A DNA stretch of 64,000 nt from Paludicola sp. MB14-C6 (GTDB lineage: Bacteria; Bacillota; Clostridia; Oscillospirales; Ruminococcaceae): contig NZ_CP133133.1 of NCBI RefSeq assembly GCF_030908625.1, forward strand, positions 2,232,001 through 2,296,000, given 5' to 3'. This document shows, in pieces, positions 55,250 to 62,809 of this stretch. The notes beneath the pieces are model-generated. The model saw only the letters and a program-made list of their open reading frames with translations, was not told the origin of the DNA and made no database searches. Position numbers and translations under genes: made by a program. Positions within the stretch are counted from its first letter, which is position 1. Every line of letters starts with the position of its first letter.

Positions 55250-56788
55250 ATGAGAAAAATATTGTTATTACCATTAGATGAAAGGCCATGTAACTATGAT
55301 TTTACTACACTAATGGTGAAAGATACGGATGTAGAAATTGTAAAACCGCCAAAAGATATTTTAGGCAAGAAAAAAAAACCGGGCGATATTGATGCAATCT
55401 TTCAATGGACCAAAGATAATATTAAAGATTGTGACGGAGCAATTATTGCAATAGATACCTTAATCTATTCAAGTATTTTAGCTTCTCGTTTGCATCACTT
55501 TGAAGTAAGTGACATGATTGCAAGACTTGAGCAGTTAAAAGAATTGAAAGCGATTAACCCAAAGCTTACTTTATTCGCATATACCCTTATTATGAGAAAT
55601 CCACAATATTCATCCAGCGACGAAGAACCAGATTATTACGAGCAAGTAGGACGTGAAATTCATCGCTTTGGAGTCATTAACCATAAATTAGAGCTAGGAA
55701 TAGCAACCGATGAAGAAAAACAAGAATTGGCAGATATTAACGCAATGATGCCAAAAGAATATTTAAACGATTATTTACAACGAAGAATCAAAAATATTGA
55801 GGTAAATAAACGTGCTATTGAATTAACACGTGACGGAGTAATTGATTTCTTAATAGTACCACAAGATGATTCAAGCCCATATGGGTTAACAGCAAAAGAC
55901 CAACAAATTATTCGTCAACATATTCGTGATACCAATCAACAATTAAATGTATATATGTATCCTGATGCTGATGCAGTTGCAAATACGCTATTGGCAAGAC
56001 TGATAAACCAATTTCACAATAAACGTCCATTGGTATATTTGAAGTATGCAAGTGCCTTGGGCGATACGATTACACCTTTATTTGAAGACCGTGTTGTAAA
56101 TGAAACAATTAAATATCAAGTATTGGCAGCAGGTGGCTTAATTGCTTCAAGTGTAAGTGAAGCAGACATTATCTTGATGATTAACACTCCGAGTGCAAAC
56201 CCACAATGTCATGAAGTAATGAGTGATGTGGTTATCCCATTACCGAAAATGATTGAATATGATGCAAATCGTAACTTAATTGAGCAGGTTGAATATGCAG
56301 ATTACGCAATCAACGTATTAGGAAAAGAAGTGGTGTTTGCAGATATCGCATATGCAAACGGCGGCGATCCTGCGTTGTTTGAATTACTCCGCAACAAAGG
56401 ACTATTATTTAAGCTTTCTAGCTATGCCGGATGGAATACATCCTCTAATACATTAGGTACTTGCATTCCTCATGGTATGATTCATGCAATTTATGGTGAT
56501 AGACAAGGTCATGCAGACTTCTTAGCACTTCGTTATGTGGAAGATGTAGCATATATGTGTTTTGTAATTAAAGATGTTACTTCAAATGTAATTGAGTCTA
56601 TGGGTTACAACTATTTCCATTTAGACGGACAAAAAGGTGAGGTTGCTAAAATTATTCGTGAAAAGTTGAGCGAAGTTACAAAATCTTACATTGAAGATGC
56701 AAACCATGCCATTACAATTTTAGATAGTTATCAACCTTGGAATCGTATGTTTGAAGTAGGTTTATCTGTGAAAGTGGAATCAAAGTAA
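55250..56788 (+). CDS. DUF4127 family protein
   Basis: 512 residues from the ATG at 55250, after AGAAGGGATAG; a TTG three bases earlier is also possible. Family signatures: ILLLPLDERPCNYDF at the N-terminus, AIIAIDTLIYSSILASR, and VPQDDSSPYGLTAKDQQ, with YANGGDPALFELL and WNTSSNTLGTCI later. The function of DUF4127 is not known; conserved Asp and Gly residues suggest a periplasm-free cytoplasmic enzyme. Its place after nanE and before a UroD-like gene suggests an amino-sugar or modified-sugar role, which is inference. Confidence 0.88.
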   Translation: MRKILLLPLDERPCNYDFTTLMVKDTDVEIVKPPKDILGKKKKPGDIDAIFQWTKDNIKDCDGAIIAIDTLIYSSILASRLHHFEVSDMIARLEQLKELKAINPKLTLFAYTLIMRNPQYSSSDEEPDYYEQVGREIHRFGVINHKLELGIATDEEKQELADINAMMPKEYLNDYLQRRIKNIEVNKRAIELTRDGVIDFLIVPQDDSSPYGLTAKDQQIIRQHIRDTNQQLNVYMYPDADAVANTLLARLINQFHNKRPLVYLKYASALGDTITPLFEDRVVNETIKYQVLAAGGLIASSVSEADIILMINTPSANPQCHEVMSDVVIPLPKMIEYDANRNLIEQVEYADYAINVLGKEVVFADIAYANGGDPALFELLRNKGLLFKLSSYAGWNTSSNTLGTCIPHGMIHAIYGDRQGHADFLALRYVEDVAYMCFVIKDVTSNVIESMGYNYFHLDGQKGEVAKIIREKLSEVTKSYIEDANHAITILDSYQPWNRMFEVGLSVKVESK

Positions 56789-56917
56789 TATAAATATGAA
56801 AACGTAGAAAAATACAAAAAAACGTAAAAAAGTCTTATCTAATTTCATCTAGTTGTGCTATGCTTTTGAATACAAAAATAATGATAAATACAAAAATTGT
56901 ATTGGAGGATATTTGAT

Positions 56918-58024
56918 ATGACACAAAACTTTGCAAAGCTTCATGAGGATGTTTGTTTTAAACGTTCTAAAGGAAAAGTAATTTGGCAACCAAGAATTGA
57001 TTGTTGGATTACCGATAAATTATTTGATCATGGGGAATTACCGGGTATATATAAAGATATGTCAAAAGTTGATATTTATAAAGAACTTGGCTGTTCTGCA
57101 AGAATATATGAATACAACGATTGTTTCTATCCAATTTATGATGATACCATTCATTTCAGCAAAACAGTAGATGGTAGATCTACTGAGCATAAAATGGAAA
57201 CGCCGGTTGGTACAGTAACAAGAATAACAAAGACAACTCCAAGTAGTTGGGCAGAGTTGGTTACAAAAGAGTGGGTTTGCAACGAAGAAGACTTGAAGGT
57301 GTTTACTTACATCGAAAGCCATACAAACTGGGGTTGGAATCAAGAGCATTTTGACAAAACCAAAGCAGAATGGGGTAATCTTGGAGCACCTACAATTTTT
57401 ATGCCAAGAACATCTATGCAACGTTTATATATTGATTTAATGGGTGTTGAAGAAGCAGTTTATGCTGTTATGGATTATCCTGAAACAGTTGAGGAGTACT
57501 TTGATGCATTAAGAGAATGTCATTTTCGTTTAATTGATGTTATTAACGAATCTCCAATTCATATTATTAACTTTGGTGATAATATTCACTCAGGAACGCT
57601 TTCACCAAGCTTTTTTGAAGAATATGTGTTACCGGAATATAAATTGAGAACCGAGCGTTTACACAAAGCCGGTAAATTTATTTGTTCTCATTTTGATGGG
57701 GATAATAAAGGCTTAATGGAATATTATCAACAAACAGGTCTAGATGGAGTTGAAGCAATTACTCCTGTACCGCAAGGCGACGTTACCTTAGAAGAAGCAA
57801 AAGAAAATCTAGGCGATATGTTTTTGCTCGATGGTATACCAGCTGTATATTTTGATGAAATTTATCCGGTAGAAGTATTGGAAGAATGTGTTCATAATAT
57901 CCTTGATTTGTTTGCACCAAACCTAATTTTAGGTATTTCTGATGAGATTTCTTCAACAGGAGATATTGAAAGAATAAAACTGGTTGGTAAAATAGTAGAC
58001 GAATACAACGCACAATTTGAGTAA
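56918..58024 (+). CDS. uroporphyrinogen decarboxylase-like protein
   Basis: 368 residues from the ATG at 56918 after GGAGGAT; the frame is open to 56897. TIM-barrel URO-D superfamily, with SHFDGDNKGLMEYYQQTGLDGVEAITPVPQGD, split here, and IINFGDNIHSGTLSP. It lacks the N-terminal Arg-rich signature of true HemE, so it is more like the MtaA/CmuA methyltransferase side or uncharacterised UroD-like proteins found near carbohydrate genes. The next terminator (58032-58064) was duplicated by the IS1182 element. Not a haem gene by context. Confidence 0.8.
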   Translation: MTQNFAKLHEDVCFKRSKGKVIWQPRIDCWITDKLFDHGELPGIYKDMSKVDIYKELGCSARIYEYNDCFYPIYDDTIHFSKTVDGRSTEHKMETPVGTVTRITKTTPSSWAELVTKEWVCNEEDLKVFTYIESHTNWGWNQEHFDKTKAEWGNLGAPTIFMPRTSMQRLYIDLMGVEEAVYAVMDYPETVEEYFDALRECHFRLIDVINESPIHIINFGDNIHSGTLSPSFFEEYVLPEYKLRTERLHKAGKFICSHFDGDNKGLMEYYQQTGLDGVEAITPVPQGDVTLEEAKENLGDMFLLDGIPAVYFDEIYPVEVLEECVHNILDLFAPNLILGISDEISSTGDIERIKLVGKIVDEYNAQFE

Positions 58025-58031
58025 GAATGAA

Positions 58032-58064
58032 AAGCGATAATCACATATTTTGTGATTATCGCTT
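58032..58064. terminator. terminator hairpin of the UroD-like gene = left 33-bp direct repeat
   Basis: Palindrome AAGCGATAATCACA - short loop - TGTGATTATCGCTT, seven bases after the stop codon. The same 33 bases recur at 61235-61267, at the far end of the IS1182-family element. Confidence 0.92.
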
Positions 58065-58267
58065 CAGTCTGAAGAAAAAGCCCGATTTTGGCGTAACCAA
58101 AGTCGGGCTTTTGAATATATGGTTGAAAATTTAAAAAAAGTGGAAAGGATACAAAAAGGAGAGTTCACCCTCCACTTATGTATTGCCAGCTTTTTAAGGT
58201 TCATGCACGCAAATTTAAGCCTAACCCAGTTTGTTACTTGGGCAAGACCTCGATAAGGTGTATAACG
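58064..58267 (-). pseudogene. IS1182-family transposase, 3' fragment
   Basis: C-terminal piece beginning RYTPYRGLAQVTNWVRLKFACMNLKK in part, the typical end of IS1182 transposases, and ending KARLWLRQNRAFSSD. It continues the 5' fragment at 59929-61151 after removal of the IS256 insert. Confidence 0.92.
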
Positions 58268-58445
58268 GGGTATACCAAGAATTTTGTGTAAATATAAAAA
58301 CAATCAGAACAAGAAATAGGAACAAAATAGTAATTGACATAGTGTATAGGTTAGTTGAAACAAGTTTATTTAATGACAAAAGGGGCATGCCCCTTTTGTC
58401 ATTAAATTTTGGCGGATGAACATAGAATCATCCAGCGATTCTGTC
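58268..58445 (-). repeat. partial IS256 right end, 178 bp
   Basis: A direct copy of the last 178 bp of the IS256 element that follows (58446-58623), from the terminal GGGTATACC to the last codons of the transposase, with one base different (A at 58416, C at 58594). It includes the GGGGCATGCCCC palindrome. The join at 58445/58446 is exactly at an IS end. Confidence 0.95.
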
Positions 58446-59928
58446 GGGTATACCAAGAATTTTGTGTAAATATAAAAACAATCAGAACAAGAAATAGGAA
58501 CAAAATAGTAATTGACATAGTGTATAGGTTAGTTGAAACAAGTTTATTTAATGACAAAAGGGGCATGCCCCTTTTGTCATTAAATTTTGGCGGCTGAACA
58601 TAGAATCATCCAGCGATTCTGTCCGAAAACATGATGTTTAATTGGTTTAAAACAACGTCCCAATTTCGACAACGTTGTGTCCATCGTTCGACAATTTTCT
58701 TTGAAGCTAAATACAGTATCCTTTTTAAACTATCATCATTTTGAAATGATGGTTTATTCTTGGTTATTTGTCTGAACTGCCTGTTTAATCCCTCAATAAT
58801 ATTAGTTGTGTATATTATTTTCCTTACATCAGTTGGATATGCAAAAAAGGTTGATAGTATATCCCAGTTATCCTCCCAACTCTTTATGCAAGAAGGATAA
58901 CTTTTACCCCATTTTTCTTTGAATGATATTAGATTATTCAATGCTTCTTCCTCTGTAACAGCTTGATATACTAGTTTTAGATCTGCCATTAACTTCTTGA
59001 TATCTTTGTATCCTACATATCGTGTTGAATATCGAATTTGATGTATAATACAACGTTGAATGTGCGCTTTGGGATATGCTGCATTGATTGCTTCTTTAAA
59101 ACCTTTTAAACCGTCAACACAAAATAGGTATACATCTTGCAAACCCCTTGATTTCAAGTCATTCATAACGCTCAACCAGAATTTTGAGCTCTCGTTTTCT
59201 CCAATCCAAATGCCCAATATATCTTTATTTCCTTCAAGTGTAATTCCTAAAACCACATATGCTGCTTTCGTTACAAACTGATTGTTTTCTTTTACTTTGT
59301 AGTGTATTGCATCCATGAACACAAATGGGTATACACTATCTAGTGGACGGTTTTGCCATGCTGTTACTTCCGGCATTATTTTTTCTGTTATCTTGCTTAC
59401 TAGTCCATCTGAAATTTCTACATCATAAAGATTTTTTACTTGTTCAGCAATATCTCGTTGAGACATGCCACAAGAGTAAAGTGCAATAATTTTTTCTTCC
59501 ATCCCGTCAGCATTACGATTATATTTACCAATAATTTGTGGTTCAAATTCACCGTTTCTATCACGAGGAACATTAATATCCACTTCGCCAAGTTGTGTTT
59601 TAACTGTTTTCTTTGAATATCCATTTCGATAATTTTTCGACATGCTTTTTCCGTCATCGTTCGCTATTCTTTGACTTTTTTGGTAACCCAATTCTTCGTC
59701 TAATTCACTATCCATAACTTGCTGAAGAACATCTTTGAACATCTCTTTCATTGCCTGCATAACCTCTGTTGTGCTTGTGAAGTTTTGGCTGTTCACATAC
59801 TCTTTTAATAACTCTTTCGGTTGCTTTTCCATAAAAAAATACTTCCTTTCATACTTGAATTTATTATCTTAATTCTTGTCTGATTGGAAGTACCTTATTC
59901 ACTTTTACACAAAATTTTCGGGAGTCTC
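58446..59928 (-). mobile_element. IS256-family insertion sequence, copy 2
   Basis: 1483 bp, same length as copy 1 at 25690-27172 and nearly identical (differences seen at 58594 and in the left-end GAGACTCCCG versus GAGGCTCCCG). Inserted into the IS1182 transposase gene. No target duplication is visible, and about 15 bases of the transposase gene appear missing at the insertion point. Confidence 0.95.
58606..59832 (-). CDS. IS256-family transposase (copy 2)
   Basis: 408 residues, identical in translation to the gene at 25786-27012, with the Asp-Asp-Glu catalytic set (FMDAIHY, CVDGLKG, IIEGLNR). Intact and presumably active. Confidence 0.96.
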   Translation of the reverse strand: MEKQPKELLKEYVNSQNFTSTTEVMQAMKEMFKDVLQQVMDSELDEELGYQKSQRIANDDGKSMSKNYRNGYSKKTVKTQLGEVDINVPRDRNGEFEPQIIGKYNRNADGMEEKIIALYSCGMSQRDIAEQVKNLYDVEISDGLVSKITEKIMPEVTAWQNRPLDSVYPFVFMDAIHYKVKENNQFVTKAAYVVLGITLEGNKDILGIWIGENESSKFWLSVMNDLKSRGLQDVYLFCVDGLKGFKEAINAAYPKAHIQRCIIHQIRYSTRYVGYKDIKKLMADLKLVYQAVTEEEALNNLISFKEKWGKSYPSCIKSWEDNWDILSTFFAYPTDVRKIIYTTNIIEGLNRQFRQITKNKPSFQNDDSLKRILYLASKKIVERWTQRCRNWDVVLNQLNIMFSDRIAG

Positions 59929-61151
59929 TTCGCATCAGCAAAAACTCGCTCAATCGTTTCTTTTCGCTGTGCATAAAGATCTTTGTATTTTATTGCATAA
60001 CGAATATCTGAAACTTGCTCTAAGTACTCATGCCAAACATGAACTGTGTATTGTTTCTGGAATTCTTTACTTTCAGTGCATTTGTAACGAAACCCACAGA
60101 TTTTACAGTCGTTTGGATTGCTTTTAAATTCTTTGTATCCTTCTCTATTCGTGGTGGAATAGTGTAAAACTTTATTGTTTGGACATACTACACAGTCAAA
60201 ATATTCATCATATGAAAAATCATATTTCTTAAAAAAGCCTTGTTTTGTCATTGGTCTACGATATGGTACTAATAAATCTTTTCCATCATCTATAAGTCTT
60301 TTTGCAATATAGGGAGTATTGTAGGCACTATCTGCCACTATTGTTTGGATTTCGGGGTGGTTTTCTTTTAATTTATCATACAAATCATCGAATGCTACGC
60401 TGTCATGTACATTGCCTGCTGTTACATGAACATCTACAATGTAGCCTTTTTTGTCACAAGCTGTATGTGCTTCATAAGCAAGGCATTTCTTATGCTCTCC
60501 TTTATGAAATACACCGCTTTCAGGGTCAGTGGTTGATTCATTGATGATTTTTTCTTCTATTTTAGGTGGCTTTGTATCGTCAAATGGCTTTTTTTTATGT
60601 TCTTCTCTATCTTTATTGATTTCGTCCATTAGTTGTTTCTCATAATGTTTTGCTGCTACGGGGATTGATTTCTTTACAACCTTTTTTATATTTGCATTTG
60701 CTTTTATATGGGTTCCATCTACAAATACCACCTCTGGGTCAAGATATCCCATATCATTGATTTCATTCAATATCCAGTTGAAAATGCATGCAATAGTATT
60801 CTCGTTAAATCTATGTTTAAAGGCATAACTTATTGTTGTAAAGTGAGGTATTTGTTCTGTCATTAAATATCCTAAAAACCAACGATATGCACAGTTCATT
60901 TGTACTTCTTCTACCAATTTGCGCAACGAACTTATTCCATACAAATGTTGTATTAAGACCATTTTGATTAGTACTACTGGGTCTATGCTTGGTCTTCCAT
61001 TATCTTTACAATACAAATCCTCTACGAAATCATATATATGACAGAAATCCACTGCACTATCTATTTTTCTAAGCAAATGTTCTGCTGGAATAAATTCTTC
61101 TAAGCACAAAAACTCTACTTGTGTTCGGTCTTTTTTAGCTTTAACTAACAT
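59929..61151 (-). pseudogene. IS1182-family transposase, 5' fragment
   Basis: First 407 or so residues of an IS1182 transposase: N-terminal DUF772-like domain (PAEHLLRKID, GRPSIDPVVLIKMVLIQHLYG) and the DDE domain with FVDGTHIKAN, IVADSAYNTP and ERVFADAK supplying Asp, Asp and Glu. Reading continues a few codons into IS256 and stops. All catalytic residues are kept but the C-terminus is lost, so it is expected to be inactive. The start has GGGTGATTAA upstream. Confidence 0.93.
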
Positions 61152-61234
61152 TTAATCACCCTATTTAATTATACCATTTTTCGCGTCAAAAGTCCCCTAA
61201 ATCATCGAATTTAGGAGACTTTTTCTACAAGCTG

Positions 61235-61267
61235 AAGCGATAATCACATATTTTGTGATTATCGCTT
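61235..61267. repeat. right copy of the 33-bp palindromic target duplication
   Basis: Identical to 58032-58064. Followed by TTTTGTG, so this copy keeps the T-run of the original terminator. Confidence 0.92.
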
Positions 61268-61366
61268 TTGTGATATCTTCAAATTCTAATTTATGGTTTA
61301 AATTTCCTTTGCGTCTGATATAATAACGATATAGAATACATATGTTTTGTGTAAAGGGGGGTAATA

Positions 61367-61924
61367 GTGAAAAATTTTATTCGAACAGATTTAAAGCTTT
61401 CTTTGTGTGGATTAAATTGTAGCCTCTGTACTATGAAACTGGACAACTATTGTCCTGGCTGTGGTGGTGGAGCAGGTAATCCAGGTTGTACTATTGCACG
61501 ATGTAGTTTGCAACACCAAAGCATTGATTATTGTTTTCAGTGTAAGGAGTATCCGTGTAGTAAATACAATGACATTGAACAATATGACTCTTTTATCACG
61601 CATCGCAATCAACTCAAAGATATGTTAAAGGCTCAAGCAGTCGGAATAGAGAAGTACCATTTGGAATTGAACGAAAAAGCTCAAATATTGAGGTGGTTAC
61701 TTAAGAACTATAATGACGGTAGGCGTAAAACATTTTTTTGTATTGCAATTAATCTTTTAGAACTTGAAGACATACGAATGGTAATTGAAAAAATTAAGAC
61801 TGAAATACCTTCTAATGATATGAGTATAAAAGAGAAAGCTTTAATTGCTGTAACAATTTTTCAAGCACTTGCTGATGAAAGAAATATTATACTAAAGCTT
61901 TATAAAAAACCATCTAAAAAATAA
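61367..61924 (+). CDS. DUF3795 Cys-rich protein
   Basis: 185 residues. The GTG start at 61367 follows AAAGGGGGG. The N-terminal 60 residues hold ten or more Cys in the DUF3795 pattern (CGLNCSLCTM, YCPGCGGGAGNPGCTIARC, YCFQCKEYPC), likely a zinc or iron-sulphur cluster site. A helical C-terminus follows. Function unknown. Single gene with its own terminator, next to the right edge of the IS complex. Confidence 0.87.
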   Translation: MKNFIRTDLKLSLCGLNCSLCTMKLDNYCPGCGGGAGNPGCTIARCSLQHQSIDYCFQCKEYPCSKYNDIEQYDSFITHRNQLKDMLKAQAVGIEKYHLELNEKAQILRWLLKNYNDGRRKTFFCIAINLLELEDIRMVIEKIKTEIPSNDMSIKEKALIAVTIFQALADERNIILKLYKKPSKK

Positions 61925-61939
61925 TTGAAATCATATAAA

Positions 61940-61975
61940 GATAGTAGACACAAAAAACCGTGTCTACTATCTTTT
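61940..61975. terminator. bidirectional terminator
   Basis: AGATAGTAGACAC (61940-61952) pairs with GTGTCTACTATCT (61960-61972), then TTT. Convergent with mscL. Confidence 0.9.
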
Positions 61976-62014
61976 GGTATGTATAATATCATAAATTAAT
62001 AAAGCTATTTTTCT

Positions 62015-62419
62015 TTATTCTAAAACAGAAGTACAGTGTGCACAACGAGTTGCTTCTAAAGGAATCTCACTTTTGCAAAATGGACAGATTTTAGTAGTAA
62101 CTACAACGGCTTCTTCTTTTTTGCCAAATCTTTTAATCTTGTTTATAAATTTAATGATAATAAAAATGACAAATGCCATTAAAGCAAAGTTAATAATAGC
62201 AGAGATGAAAGAGCCGTATTTAATCGCAACGTCACCAATCATAAATACTTTATCACTTAAATCTTGGTTAGCTATAATTCCTACTAAAGGTGTAATAATG
62301 TCTTTTACCAAAGAATCTACAATACCTTTAAATGCACCACCAACAACGATACCAACAGCCATATCCACAACGCTTCCACGGATAGCGAACTCTTTAAATT
62401 CTGAAATAAATTTTTTCAT
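62015..62419 (-). CDS. mscL: large-conductance mechanosensitive channel MscL
   Basis: Pentameric channel that opens under hypo-osmotic shock; 134 residues. N-terminal FKEFAIRGSVVDMAVGIVVGGAFKGIV, with the Gly/Ala-packed first helix, and second helix FINFALMAFVIFIIIKFINK-like region. The C-terminus ends in a zinc-ribbon CPFC...CAHC (last 25 residues), seen in some Firmicute MscL proteins and absent from the E. coli type. Start after GGAGGT. Confidence 0.95.
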   Translation of the reverse strand: MKKFISEFKEFAIRGSVVDMAVGIVVGGAFKGIVDSLVKDIITPLVGIIANQDLSDKVFMIGDVAIKYGSFISAIINFALMAFVIFIIIKFINKIKRFGKKEEAVVVTTKICPFCKSEIPLEATRCAHCTSVLE

Positions 62420-62706
62420 TTTGTTTTACCTCCTATTATTCTTCAACTTATAATTATACACTATTTTATTGGTCAAATAAACATATAATAAATGGCACCT
62501 ATCAAGTGTAATATTTACAATATATCTTTTAAACGTGCATTGCTAGGCGATTTATGCAAGATGAAAATGAAGGTAGTCTACGAATATACGTTAAAGTGAT
62601 AACGAAATAAAATGCATTCATATGTGTAATTTTATGCTAAATCAGTCTGAAATGAGGTACAATAATCATACATATTAACGATTTTTGCAAGAATTTAAAA
62701 ACAATC

Positions 62707-62735
62707 TTGCAAATCTGCATATAATGTAGTACAAT
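62707..62735 (+). promoter_or_regulatory. promoter of the aminotransferase gene
   Basis: TTGCAA at 62707-62712, 17-base spacer, TACAAT at 62730-62735. The rest of the 62420-62809 gap holds no gene I can support; the leader after the promoter is about 70 bases long. Confidence 0.7.
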
Positions 62736-62809
62736 ATATCTAGTAAATTATAATATAAAACACACTGCATATAATAATCGTTAAAGATTGTCCTTTCAGG
62801 AGGGTTTAA

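Larger units (their letters stand above)
58065..61234 (-). mobile_element. IS1182-family element, interrupted
   Basis: Ends: CAGTCTGAAGAAAAAG at 58065-58080 and, on the complement, CAGCTTGTAGAAAAAG at the 61234 end; 13 of 16 bases match, an inverted repeat. The 33-bp terminator palindrome flanks it on both sides. The transposase reads on the minus strand and is split by an IS256-family element plus an extra IS256 end (58268-59928). Without these inserts the element is about 1.5 kb, normal for IS1182. It can no longer make transposase. Confidence 0.9.

Noticed and set aside
56918..58024. Calling the UroD-like gene hemE
   Set aside because: The haem-type N-terminal signature is absent and no other haem genes are nearby.
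58231..58597. Two nearly identical short open frames of about 62 codons
   Set aside because: They are produced by the 178-bp duplication of the IS256 right end and read across its terminator palindrome; no ribosome site or family match.
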